DNA of 7,417 nucleotides from positions 1 through 7,417 of the forward strand of contig JAUXEE010000089.1 of assembly GCA_030618065.1 (NCBI GenBank), read 5' to 3'. Of this stretch, positions 1-6,787 are shown in pieces. The notes below the pieces were generated by a model, which worked only from the letters and a program-made list of their open reading frames with translations, had not been told where the DNA came from and searched no databases. Made by a program: the position numbers and the translations under genes. Source of the stretch: Gemmatimonadota bacterium (lineage in GTDB: Bacteria; Gemmatimonadota; Gemmatimonadetes; Longimicrobiales; Gaopeijiaceae). Position 1 is the first letter of the stretch. Every line of letters begins with the position of its first letter.

Positions 1-153
1 GGATCGGAGAAGGCAACCGACACGGCAACAGGGAAGCGAACAGACCCGGCAACGAAGAAGCGAACAGACACGGGAACAGAGAAGCGAACAGAGACGAGAT
101 CGGAGAAGCGAACAGAGACGGGAACGGAGAAGCGAACAGAGACGAAAACGGAG
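1..153 (+). repeat. 24-bp tandem repeat array encoding an octapeptide
   Basis: Six 24-bp units begin at 10, 34, 58, 82, 106 and 130, and the first nine bases look like the end of a further unit, so the array continues left of the window. In the frame of the downstream HhH gene the units read KATDTATG, KRTDPATK, KRTDTGTE, KRTETRSE, KRTETGTE and KRTETKTE, a consensus of K-R-T-(D/E)-T-x-T-E. Units near the right end are most alike and the leftmost are most diverged. The plus strand has almost no T here. The peptide is probably a charged, disordered extension. Confidence 0.88.
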
Positions 154-822
154 ATCCGACGGCCCCAAAGGGGATTGGGAGTGCGTCGGGGGGGGACCCG
201 GGCACGGAAGGGGGAGGATGGCCCCCCTCCCTTCCTGGAGGGCCAGGTGGTGGGTGTTACGGGAGACTCGGGGTCCGCCCAGGAGACTCTTCCTTTGGAG
301 GATCGACGGGAGGAGCTGCCAGGAGATTCCACCCCCTCCACAGCCCGGACTCCACGGGGCCGGAGAGGGAATGCCCGGGCTCGGGTTCAGGAAGAACCTC
401 CGGTCACGACGCCACCTTCCGGCCAGCCCCTCGACATCGGGGGTTTGGGCCTGCCGACGGATGGCCCCGCCCTCATCCGGTATCTGGCGAACTCCTACAA
501 GGGAGTCGGTCAGAAGAGTGCCGAGCGCCTGGTGAATGAGTTTGGTTCCGGTCTATTCGAGGTGCTCCACCGAGAGCCGGAGCGCCTCGGATCGGTGATT
601 CGGGCGGACCGGGTGGACCAACTCATCGAGGGATGGAGGACCGACCTGGGAAGGCGACTGGAGCGGATGGCTGGCGAAGCCCAGGCCAAGGAAGTGGCTT
701 CCAAAGGAGACAAGGAAGTGGCTTCCAAAGGAAACCCGGGACGGACTCCACGCCGAACTCGAAAGGGGACCAGGGGCCCCGGCCGGAGCGGTGGGGTGAA
801 ACCCGAAAAAGGCCCTTCATGA
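1..822 (+). CDS. Helix-hairpin-helix DNA-binding protein with octapeptide repeats (5' end outside window)
   Basis: The frame is open from base 1 to a TGA at 820-822 (273 visible residues), so the gene probably begins upstream; a TTG at 175 is the only nominal early start and would cut off the repeats. Visible order: octapeptide repeats (residues about 1-51), a Pro/Gly/Arg-rich linker (52-140), a folded part (about 150-225), and a basic Lys/Arg/Gly tail (226-273). The folded part has PTDGPALIRYLA, then the hairpin KGVGQKSAERLV at 167-178, then FG and a PERL motif. This resembles the helix-hairpin-helix segment that precedes the helicase domains in RecD2-type proteins, but no ATPase follows. 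The second hairpin lacks the usual GxG. Non-specific DNA binding is inferred; the true function is unknown. All three frames are stop-poor over the T-poor first 150 bases, so coding there rests on continuity with the HhH frame and on the 24-bp (8-codon) period. Confidence 0.68.
   Translation, partial: GSEKATDTATGKRTDPATKKRTDTGTEKRTETRSEKRTETGTEKRTETKTEIRRPQRGLGVRRGGTRARKGEDGPPPFLEGQVVGVTGDSGSAQETLPLEDRREELPGDSTPSTARTPRGRRGNARARVQEEPPVTTPPSGQPLDIGGLGLPTDGPALIRYLANSYKGVGQKSAERLVNEFGSGLFEVLHREPERLGSVIRADRVDQLIEGWRTDLGRRLERMAGEAQAKEVASKGDKEVASKGNPGRTPRRTRKGTRGPGRSGGVKPEKGPS
688..735 (+). repeat. Two-copy 24-bp in-frame tandem duplication
   Basis: Units at 688-711 and 712-735 are identical except in the last codon (GAC versus AAC). 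They encode KEVASKGD and KEVASKGN in the tail of the HhH protein. The near identity points to a recent duplication. The period equals that of the N-terminal array in the same gene, but the sequence is unrelated. Confidence 0.93.
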
Positions 823-916
823 GGCCGGAGCCACTCTGAGTTCGTCATGCGGGAGAGGGGGCGGAGGAGACCCTGAGGCCCGGACCGGCCCCGGATCTGA
901 AAGCGTCACGCCATGG

Positions 917-1531
917 GTGTGGCGCTTTCCCCATTCTGGTGGGGAGTCAAGTCTCCTTCCCCTGAACTTTTTCCTCCAGGAAACCAAGATCGTAGCCCGG
1001 GAGCTGTTGGGGTGCTATCTAAGCTCCACGGTGGACGGGGTGGTGGTAGAGGGGGTTATTGTGGAAACCGAAGCTTATGTCGGGCCCCATGACCCTGCCT
1101 CCCACGCGGCCGCCCGCATCGGGAGGACCAAGCGGAACACCACTATGTTCGGCCCCCCGGGTCACGCCTATGTCTATCGAAGCTATGGGATCCATTGGTG
1201 CCTGAACGTGGTAATCGAAGAGGTCGGGTTTCCGGCTGCGGTCCTTATCCGGGGCCTGGACCCCGTCATGGGGGTCGAGGACATGCGGAAACGAAGATGC
1301 GGGGTCACACCCCTCTGTGCCGGTCCGGGGCGGTTGACTCAGGCCCTGGGGATCTCAGGTGAGCTGGACGGCCACTCTTTTGGACGAGAGCCCCTGAGGC
1401 TCATGGCCGGCTGGCGGATACGGAAGGCCGATGTGGGGGTTTCGAGTCGAATCGGTGTGCGACATGCCTCGGACTGGCCCCTCAGGTTTTTCGTGCAGAG
1501 GCATCCCGGCGTCTCTCGGGGACCTCGATGA
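917..1531 (+). CDS. mpg: 3-methyladenine DNA glycosylase, AAG/MPG family
   Basis: This enzyme removes alkylated or deaminated purines (3-methyladenine, hypoxanthine and similar bases) to begin base-excision repair in the cytoplasm. The 204 residues match the usual bacterial length. Compared with the human AAG numbering I recall, the catalytic Glu (E125) is E52 in VETEAY, the base-stacking His136 is H63 in DPASH, Tyr159 is Y87 and the DNA-intercalating Tyr162 is Y90 in YVYRSYG, and Arg182 is R112 in VLIRGLDP. The GPPGHAYVY and CAGPGRLTQALGI blocks are also typical. The C-terminal RIGV...DWPLRFFV is the normal family ending. The start is a GTG after an in-frame TGA at 899; no strong ribosome binding site is visible, and the first 15 or so residues are not conserved, so the true start may lie slightly downstream. 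The antiporter gene follows after 36 nt and may be cotranscribed. The fold and active-site match make the family secure. Confidence 0.95.
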   Translation: MWRFPHSGGESSLLPLNFFLQETKIVARELLGCYLSSTVDGVVVEGVIVETEAYVGPHDPASHAAARIGRTKRNTTMFGPPGHAYVYRSYGIHWCLNVVIEEVGFPAAVLIRGLDPVMGVEDMRKRRCGVTPLCAGPGRLTQALGISGELDGHSFGREPLRLMAGWRIRKADVGVSSRIGVRHASDWPLRFFVQRHPGVSRGPR

Positions 1532-1567
1532 ACCCATGCTGAGCAAAAACTCGGAGATTGAGATCGG

Positions 1568-2980
1568 ATGAGCGACCCCACCTGGATTTCCCTTCTTCCG
1601 CCCTTGTTGGCCATCACTCTCGCTATCGTGTCCAGGCAGGTCTACCTCTCGCTCGGGGGGGGGATCTGGTTGGGCTATGCCATCCTGGAGGGCTGGAACC
1701 CCCTCGCCGGCCTCAGTCGCGCCATCGACGCTTCCGTCGAAGTGCTCTCTGATCCGGGAGACGCGAAGGTCATCCTCTTCACCCTGGTCATCGGTGCGTT
1801 GATCGCTACGCTGGAGACCTCCGGGGGGGTGCGGGGTTTCGTCCAGTATCTGGAGTCTCGGCACTGGGTCGATTCCCCCCGCAAGGCCCAATTCCTGGCC
1901 TGGCTGTTGGGGGTCATCATCTTCATCGAGTCCAACATCACCGTCCTGGTGGCGGGCTCGGTGGCCCGGCCCCTCTTCGATCGGTTCAAAACCTCCCGGG
2001 AAAAGCTGGCCTACCTCATCGACTCCACCTCCGCACCCATCTGCATCCTCATTCCCCTGAACGCTTGGGGCGCCTACAACCTGGGTATCCTCTCCTCCCT
2101 GGGAGTGGAGAACCCCCTGCGACTCTTCCTGGAATCGATTGTCTTCAACTTCTACGCCATGGCCGCCGTCCTCCTGGCGTTGGCCACGGTCATCTGGGGC
2201 CTGGATCTCGGCCCCATGAAAAGGGCTGAAGAACGGACCCGGTCCGGCCAGCTCCTCTGGCCCGAAGCCCAGCCCATGATCGACGAGGCCATCCTTTCCC
2301 CCACTCCCAACGAGAAGATTCCGCCCAGGGCATTCAACATGGTGATTCCCATCGTCGTCATGGTCCTCATGATGCCGGCGTCGCTCTTCCTGACGGGGAA
2401 CGGGAACCTGATGGAGGGGTCGGGTTCCACCAGCGTCCTATGGGCCGTCCTCTCGGGGCTGGCCGCGGCGTGGGTTCTTCTGCTGGCCCAACGGGGGGCG
2501 TCGTTGGACGAACTGGTCCGTACGGCCTTGAAGGGGGCAGGCGGCCTGGTGCCCCTGGCCCTGATCCTCCTTCTGGCCCTGGCTCTGGGAGATGTGGCGG
2601 TTGAGTTGGGCACGGGTGAGTTCGTGGCCCGAGTCACCCAGGGCGTCCTTCCCCCCGTAGCTTTCTTGCCCCTGGTATTCCTGGTCTCGGCAGGAATCGC
2701 GTTTTCCATTGGATCCTCCTGGGGGACCTTCGCCATCATGCTCCCCATCGCCGTACCGGCGGCAGGGGTCATGAGCCTCCCCATGGCGCCCTTCGTCGCT
2801 GCCTCTCTGGCCGGTGGGATCTTCGGGGATCACTCCTCCCCCATCAGCGACACCACCATCATCTCCTCCATGGCCGCTGCAACGGACCACATCGATCACG
2901 TCAGAACCCAACTTCCCTATGCCCTCATTGCCGGCCTGGTGGCGGTGGTCGGGTTCGCGATCTTGGGGGCCACCCTTTAG
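1568..2980 (+). CDS. nhaC: NhaC-family Na+/H+ antiporter
   Basis: A 470-residue inner-membrane protein with about 11-12 hydrophobic segments, the usual size for the family. It would exchange cytoplasmic Na+ (or a related cation or organic anion) for protons. Family blocks are visible: IDSTSAPICILIPLNAWG at about 151-168, AFSIGSSWGTFAIMLP at about 378-393, and the signature GGIFGDHSSPISDTTIISS at about 416-434, with D421, H422 and D428 as likely ion-path residues. A charged loop of about 45 residues (209-255) splits two hydrophobic halves. The ATG at 1568 is preceded by GGAG at 1553-1556 and a GAG nearer the start. Codons 30-32 are a run of nine G bases (1655-1663), a potential slippage site. 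Related NhaC-superfamily members carry malate/lactate or amino acids, so the exact substrate is not settled by sequence; the family call is firm. Confidence 0.93.
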   Translation: MSDPTWISLLPPLLAITLAIVSRQVYLSLGGGIWLGYAILEGWNPLAGLSRAIDASVEVLSDPGDAKVILFTLVIGALIATLETSGGVRGFVQYLESRHWVDSPRKAQFLAWLLGVIIFIESNITVLVAGSVARPLFDRFKTSREKLAYLIDSTSAPICILIPLNAWGAYNLGILSSLGVENPLRLFLESIVFNFYAMAAVLLALATVIWGLDLGPMKRAEERTRSGQLLWPEAQPMIDEAILSPTPNEKIPPRAFNMVIPIVVMVLMMPASLFLTGNGNLMEGSGSTSVLWAVLSGLAAAWVLLLAQRGASLDELVRTALKGAGGLVPLALILLLALALGDVAVELGTGEFVARVTQGVLPPVAFLPLVFLVSAGIAFSIGSSWGTFAIMLPIAVPAAGVMSLPMAPFVAASLAGGIFGDHSSPISDTTIISSMAAATDHIDHVRTQLPYALIAGLVAVVGFAILGATL

Positions 2981-3031
2981 AGGGTTGGCCGAAAGCTCCG
3001 TTTTAGGATCCATGAGTTGAGGGGGGCCGGG

Positions 3032-3060
3032 TTGAACGACGACACGGCCCGTCCTAGATT
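3032..3060 (+). promoter_or_regulatory. Candidate sigma70-type promoter for etfBA
   Basis: TTGAAC at 3032-3037 and TAGATT at 3055-3060 are separated by 17 nt; each matches 4 of 6 bases of the -35 and -10 consensus. A start near 3067 would give a leader of about 40 nt before etfB. It lies in the only sizeable gap (2981-3106) between nhaC and etfB. A GC-rich inverted repeat (GGGCCG 3024-3029, CGGCCC 3045-3050) overlaps it. No T-run follows, so I do not call it a terminator. Confidence 0.45.
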
Positions 3061-3095
3061 GCGGCCTGTTCTTTTCTATCGACCCTGCCCGTGAT

Positions 3096-3099
3096 GGAG
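3096..3099 (+). promoter_or_regulatory. Ribosome binding site deciding the etfB TTG start
   Basis: GGAG lies 7 nt before TTG at 3107. The protein read from that TTG begins MKIVVCIKRTPDTE, the standard EtfB N-terminus. The next residues are already inside the conserved fold, so a later start is unlikely. Confidence 0.7.
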
Positions 3100-3106
3100 C
3101 AGAGCC

Positions 3107-3856
3107 TTGAAAATCGTCGTATGCATCAAACGCACGCCTGACACAGAGACGAAGATCCGATTGGGTGGGGATGGTGTTTCCATCGACCCCGACGGAGTGA
3201 AATTCATCATCAGCCCCTATGACGAGTTCGCTATCGAAGCGGGGCTTCAACTCAAGGAAGCTTCCGGGGACGGGGAGGTCATCCTCCTGTCCATGGGGGG
3301 AGACGGTACCCAGGAAACCCTTCGACAGGGCCTGGCCATGGGGGCCGACCGGGCCATCCTGTTGAAAGGAGAGGCTGGTCTGGACGGCCTGGTCACGGCC
3401 AAGGCCCTCGCCGCCGAGCTGAAGGAGATGGATGCCTCCCTGATACTCTTCGGCATGAAGGGCGCGGACATGGACCAGCAACAGGTGGGGCCCATGACGG
3501 CGACCCTCCTGGGTCTGCCCTGTGCCACTGCGGCTTCCGGATTCGAGTTGGTTGGGGAAACCCTGACCTGTCGGCGGGGGGTGGAGGGTGGCGCGGAGAT
3601 CCTGGAGATGGATCTCCCAGCCGTCGTCACCATTACCAAGGGGAAGTTCGAGCCTCGGTACGCCTCCTTGAAGGGGATCATGGCCGCAAAGAGGAAACCC
3701 CTGGAAGAGAAAGACGCCCAGGGTGGAGAATCCCGTTTGATCGTGCAGGATCTGTCCTATCCGCCTGAGCGGCCGGCCGGCAGGGTCGTGGGGGAGGGCC
3801 CCGACGCGGCCCCTGAGCTGGTTCGGCTGTTGCGGGAGGAAGCCAAAGCCCTTTAA
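3107..3856 (+). CDS. etfB: Electron transfer flavoprotein, beta subunit
   Basis: The beta subunit of the cytoplasmic ETF heterodimer, which accepts electrons from acyl-CoA and other flavin dehydrogenases and passes them to the quinone pool through ETF:quinone oxidoreductase. At 249 residues it has the normal length. The N-terminal MKIVVCIKRTPDTE, the SPYDEFAIEAGLQLKE segment (36-51), the AMP/FAD-site region GADMDQQQVGPMTATLLGLP (119-138) and the C-terminal EtfB signature from RRGVEGG (156-162) through LPAVVTITKGKFEPRY (170-185) to GIMAAKRKP (190-198) are all present. Translation starts at a TTG with a good ribosome binding site. etfA follows in the same direction after 85 nt, longer than usual for this pair, but they are surely a functional unit. 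Whether this is a conventional or electron-bifurcating ETF cannot be judged from this gene alone. Confidence 0.96.
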   Translation: MKIVVCIKRTPDTETKIRLGGDGVSIDPDGVKFIISPYDEFAIEAGLQLKEASGDGEVILLSMGGDGTQETLRQGLAMGADRAILLKGEAGLDGLVTAKALAAELKEMDASLILFGMKGADMDQQQVGPMTATLLGLPCATAASGFELVGETLTCRRGVEGGAEILEMDLPAVVTITKGKFEPRYASLKGIMAAKRKPLEEKDAQGGESRLIVQDLSYPPERPAGRVVGEGPDAAPELVRLLREEAKAL

Positions 3857-3930
3857 GGGCTCGGCGGAATCATCGAATGGATTTCTGGACTTGGGCCAGG
3901 GATCCTTGGACCTGACCGGAATACCATCGA

Positions 3931-3939
3931 GGGAGAGGG
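3931..3939 (+). promoter_or_regulatory. Purine-rich ribosome binding site deciding the etfA start
   Basis: GGGAGAGGG ends 2 nt before ATG at 3942, with its GGGAG core 6 nt away. This supports the ATG over a TTG at 3891 in the same frame, which would add 17 residues with no family resemblance. Confidence 0.65.
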
Positions 3940-3941
3940 AT

Positions 3942-4934
3942 ATGGGCGACGTCCTCGCTATTGTCGAGCAGAGAGAAGGGAAGATTCGGGGGGTGTCCTC
4001 CGAGGTCGTTTCGGTGGCTGCACGCCTTGCCCAGGGGCTGGGAGGTGCGGCTCACGCCATCCTCGTGGGCGGCTCCGGAGTGTCGGCTGGGGCTACCGAG
4101 ATGGGCCGTTTTGGAGCGGAGAAGATCCTGGTGACCGAGGACGACGCGTTGAGGGACTATCATCCTCAGGGCTATGCCCAGGTCGTCACCGATGCTGTGA
4201 GGGAGGGCGGGTATGGTGCCGTTGTGTTCGCCGCCACAGCTCAAGGGAAAGACCTGGCTCCTCGAGTTGCCGCTCTCCTGGATGTCCCGTTGGCCTCGGA
4301 TGTTACGGATTTCCGGGTGGAAGACGGAGGCATTGTCGCTGTTCGCCCGATCTTCTCCGGGAAGGCTTTCGCCTCCCTGACCTTCTCGGCTTCACCCGCC
4401 ATGTTGAGCATCCGGCCCAACGTGTTTCAGGCCCAGGAAAGCGCTGCCGGGGGAGGTGTGGAGGCTTTCAATCCGGAGGGGTTGGACCCGAGCGCATGGA
4501 CGGTACGGGTTGGGGAATTTCAGCCCTCCGGGGGGGGCTCCAAGGATGTCGCGGAGGCCTCCATGGTGGTTACGGGTGGCCGGGGAATGAAGGGGCCGGA
4601 AAACTGGGGTCTCCTGGAAGAGCTCAGGGACGCTCTTGGGGAGGACGCTGCCCTGGGAGCCTCCAGGGCCGTTATCGACGCGGGTTGGAGGCCCCACTCC
4701 GAGCAAGTAGGTCAGACCGGGAAGACGGTGGCCCCCAAGCTCTACTTCGCCTTGGGAATCTCCGGAGCCATCCAACATCTGGCGGGAATGCGAACCTCAC
4801 AAACCATCGTCGCCGTAAACAAGGATCGGGACGCCCCCATCTTCCAGGTCGCCGACTACGGAATCGTCGGGGATCTCTTTGAGGTGCTGCCCCGAATCAC
4901 GGAGGAAGTCAGGAAACTGAAGGCCGGCGACTGA
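3942..4934 (+). CDS. etfA: Electron transfer flavoprotein, alpha subunit
   Basis: The FAD-carrying alpha subunit, partner of EtfB. From the ATG at 3942 it has 330 residues, close to the family norm. It starts GDVLAIVEQREGKI, the usual N-terminal strand and loop. The C-terminal FAD domain is complete: SRAVIDAGW (241-249), QVGQTGKTVAPKLY (255-268), GISGAIQHLAGM (272-283) and VAVNKDRDAPIFQVADYGIVGDL (290-312), with the Asp and Pro of DAPIF in place. A Gly/Ser-rich linker (about 195-200) encoded by a run of eight G bases joins the two domains. The gene is the last on the plus strand and meets the M23 gene tail to tail. Nothing is missing. Confidence 0.96.
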   Translation: MGDVLAIVEQREGKIRGVSSEVVSVAARLAQGLGGAAHAILVGGSGVSAGATEMGRFGAEKILVTEDDALRDYHPQGYAQVVTDAVREGGYGAVVFAATAQGKDLAPRVAALLDVPLASDVTDFRVEDGGIVAVRPIFSGKAFASLTFSASPAMLSIRPNVFQAQESAAGGGVEAFNPEGLDPSAWTVRVGEFQPSGGGSKDVAEASMVVTGGRGMKGPENWGLLEELRDALGEDAALGASRAVIDAGWRPHSEQVGQTGKTVAPKLYFALGISGAIQHLAGMRTSQTIVAVNKDRDAPIFQVADYGIVGDLFEVLPRITEEVRKLKAGD

Positions 4935-4956
4935 CTCAGGAGGACAGTCTCCTAAG
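4935..4956. terminator. Candidate bidirectional terminator hairpin between convergent genes
   Basis: The 27-nt gap between the etfA and M23 gene stops contains an inverted repeat: AGGAG (4938-4942), loop GACAGT, CTCCT (4949-4953). Two more pairs can form outside a C/A mismatch. The location between converging genes suits a shared terminator, but the stem is short and only a pyrimidine-rich stretch follows, with no clear T-run. Confidence 0.35.
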
Positions 4957-4961
4957 CCTCT

Positions 4962-5453
4962 CTAGCCTCCTCTTCCTGGGAACCCTCCCAATAGGGGAAC
5001 CGGATCCACCTCCCGGCCGTGGCGCCAGATCTCGAAATGGAGATGGGGGCCGCTTGCGTTCCCTGAGTGCCCACTCAGGGCGATCACCTGTCCCCCTCTG
5101 ACTTCGCTGCCGGTACTCACCTGGATGGAGGAGAGGTGGCCGTACACGGTCATCACCCCTCCCCGGTGATCCAGCCAAATCACATTTCCGTATCCGCGCA
5201 TGGTCCCTGCGAAACGAACCCTGCCCCGGGCCATGGATCGCACTTCTGTCCCGTCGGAGACGGAGATGTCGACCCCCCGATGAAGATCCGGTTTGACCCC
5301 CTGGAAGCGTATGCCAAAGGGGGAGATGAGGGGTCCTTCAACCGGCCAACGTGGAATGGAACACCCTCCGGTGAATAGACCGAGGGTGAAGAGGAGGAGT
5401 GTGACTCTTAGCGCCTGATGGGAAAGAGGGGCGCGGCTGCGGCCAGGGGTCAT
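4962..5453 (-). CDS. M23/LytM-type peptidoglycan endopeptidase lipoprotein
   Basis: A 163-residue envelope protein. The N-terminus has basic residues, a hydrophobic stretch (about 17-29) and a lipobox-like LFTGGC with Cys31 as the lipidation site; the next residue is Ser, which suits outer-membrane sorting. The M23 metallopeptidase fold covers about residues 40-152. Zinc ligands are H58 and D62 in HRGVD and H139 in HLHF, with H137 and H106 (YGHLS) as the catalytic histidines. All are present, so it should be an active peptide cross-link hydrolase and not a degenerate LytM activator. It is short, with no LysM domain or coiled coil. The -3 lipobox position is Thr, where Leu is usual. The ATG overlaps the moeA stop as ATGA, implying translational coupling. 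Confidence 0.93.
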   Translation of the reverse strand: MTPGRSRAPLSHQALRVTLLLFTLGLFTGGCSIPRWPVEGPLISPFGIRFQGVKPDLHRGVDISVSDGTEVRSMARGRVRFAGTMRGYGNVIWLDHRGGVMTVYGHLSSIQVSTGSEVRGGQVIALSGHSGNASGPHLHFEIWRHGREVDPVPLLGGFPGRGG

Positions 5454-6787
5454 TCCGGTAGGAAGCCTGGCCCGTCCCCGCCAAGGCCGAAGTCATCCAG
5501 GAGGATGACCCGAAGAGTGTCCCCCTCCCGGACCTCCCCCTCCCCCTCCGGCACCACAGCCAGGCCATGGGCCAGGCCCTGGCCTCGCACCAGGCCCGAT
5601 GTTTGAGACCCTGCCAGGGTCGCCACCGGGAAAGCGGGATCGCCCTCCAGCGTCACCCGGAAGAAATGGGTGAGACGCCGGGGGGAACGGAGAGTTTCCC
5701 CCGCCCGGGCCATGAGGACCGGGCGGTAGATCCGGTGGTGTCCGCCAAGGCGAAGGAGATAGGGCCGACAAAAGACCTGGAAGGTGGCGAAACTCGACGC
5801 TGGGTTGCCCGGAAGCCCGAATACAGGCAGGGGGATGGTCCCGTCTTCCGGGGGGATGGTCCCGTCTTCCGGCGGTAAGGACCCGAAGCTGAAGGGAGTC
5901 CCTGGCCGCATCTTCACTCTCCAGAAGTCCAACTTGAATCCCTGATCGCCCAGGACTCGCTTGAAGAGATCGTACTCCCCCATGGACGCTCCCCCGGAAG
6001 TGACTAGGACGTCGGCCCTTTCCGCTCGGGCCTGGGCCACTTTTTCGAGAATGCTTTCCGGAGTGTCCCTGGCGATTCCCAGTGGAAGGGGAACCCCGCC
6101 CGCCAGCTGAACGGCCGCCGCGAGGGTAGGGCTGTTGGTTTCGGGGATGGCTTCACCCGCCAAGACCCGATGGAAGTGTCTGGCGGAGGCGATCTCGTCC
6201 CCGTTCGAGAGAATGGCGACTCGCGGTTTCCGGTGAACGAGAACCGTCTCCGCACCGGTTGCCGCAAGGAGACCGATTTGCCCGGGCCCGATGGTGGTAC
6301 CGGCGGGGAGGACCTCCTCTCCCTCCTTCATGTCCTGGCCTCTTGGGCGGAGGTCTTTTCCTGGATCGGGACAGGAGAAGATCCTCACCTTGCCAGGGTC
6401 GGCTTCGGCGTCCGTGTCCTCCACACGGACGATGGCGTCGGTCCCAGCTGGAACGGGCGCCCCCGTCATGATCCGGATCGCCTCCCCTTTGCCGAAGGCC
6501 CGGCCGGCCAAGTCTCCTGCTCGGACCTCGCCGACGACGCTGAGGAGGATCGGAGAAGAGGGTGAGGCCTCGGATAGGTCCTGGCGCCGGACGGCATACC
6601 CATCCATAGCCGAGTTGTCCCAAGGCGGAAGAGTTGCTCTGGCGAGAGCGCCCTGGGCCAATGCCCGGCCCAGGCTCTCTGAGAGGGGCACCATCTCGGT
6701 TCCCAGGGGCTTGGCCTCGGCCATGACTCGCTGCAGGGCCTCCCCTACCGAGAGCCAGTCAGGAGGGCGGGTCTCGAATTGAGTCAT
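5450..6787 (-). CDS. moeA: Molybdopterin molybdenumtransferase MoeA
   Basis: This enzyme inserts molybdate into adenylylated molybdopterin, the last general step of molybdenum cofactor synthesis, in the cytoplasm. From the ATG at 6787 it has 445 residues, longer than the roughly 410 of E. coli MoeA. Domains I/III show LPPWDNSAMDGYAVR (53-67) with the conserved Asp57, VGEVRAGD (85-92) and IMTGAPVPAGTDAIVRVED (106-124). The central MoCF-binding domain has RVAILSNGDE (189-198), LVTSGGASMGEYD (261-273) and FGLPGNPASS (323-332). The C-terminal domain IV follows. Extra length comes partly from a duplicated PPEDGTI (305-318) before the GLPGNP motif and from about eight residues after GDE. The start is uncertain: a second ATG at 6820 and a GTG at 6901 are in frame; the latter would overlap the upstream barrel gene. 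No strong ribosome binding site precedes any of them. No other cofactor genes lie in the window. Confidence 0.93.
   Translation of the reverse strand: MTQFETRPPDWLSVGEALQRVMAEAKPLGTEMVPLSESLGRALAQGALARATLPPWDNSAMDGYAVRRQDLSEASPSSPILLSVVGEVRAGDLAGRAFGKGEAIRIMTGAPVPAGTDAIVRVEDTDAEADPGKVRIFSCPDPGKDLRPRGQDMKEGEEVLPAGTTIGPGQIGLLAATGAETVLVHRKPRVAILSNGDEIASARHFHRVLAGEAIPETNSPTLAAAVQLAGGVPLPLGIARDTPESILEKVAQARAERADVLVTSGGASMGEYDLFKRVLGDQGFKLDFWRVKMRPGTPFSFGSLPPEDGTIPPEDGTIPLPVFGLPGNPASSFATFQVFCRPYLLRLGGHHRIYRPVLMARAGETLRSPRRLTHFFRVTLEGDPAFPVATLAGSQTSGLVRGQGLAHGLAVVPEGEGEVREGDTLRVILLDDFGLGGDGPGFLPE
5830..5871 (-). repeat. Perfect 21-bp tandem duplication inside moeA
   Basis: The bases 5830-5850 and 5851-5871 are identical. 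On the coding strand they specify the heptapeptide PPEDGTI twice, in the loop just before the LPVFGLPGNP active-site motif of MoeA. The perfect identity suggests a recent event. The length is a multiple of three, so the frame is kept. Confidence 0.95.

Noticed and set aside
1..153. Regular 24-bp repeats as a CRISPR array
   Set aside because: There are no unique spacers; units abut directly, are imperfect and fit an 8-codon reading frame.
175..822. TTG at 175 as the start of the HhH gene
   Set aside because: The frame is open to the window edge and carries a codon-periodic repeat upstream, so the gene most likely starts outside the window.
823..916. Terminator or promoter between the HhH gene and the glycosylase gene
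   Set aside because: The gap is GC-rich with short CCGG-type repeats, but no convincing stem with a T-run or paired promoter hexamers was seen.
2438..3481. Long minus-strand open frame opposite nhaC and etfB
   Set aside because: It crosses two well-recognised plus-strand genes and the gap between them; its protein is low-complexity Gly/Asp/Gln-rich and unlike any family. It is a by-product of GC-rich codon use.
3891..3941. Upstream TTG start for etfA
   Set aside because: It adds 17 residues unlike EtfA, while the ATG at 3942 has a strong ribosome binding site and the standard N-terminus.
6170..6782. Overlapping plus-strand open frames opposite moeA
   Set aside because: They are antisense to a complete, well-conserved MoeA frame and show no recognisable domain.
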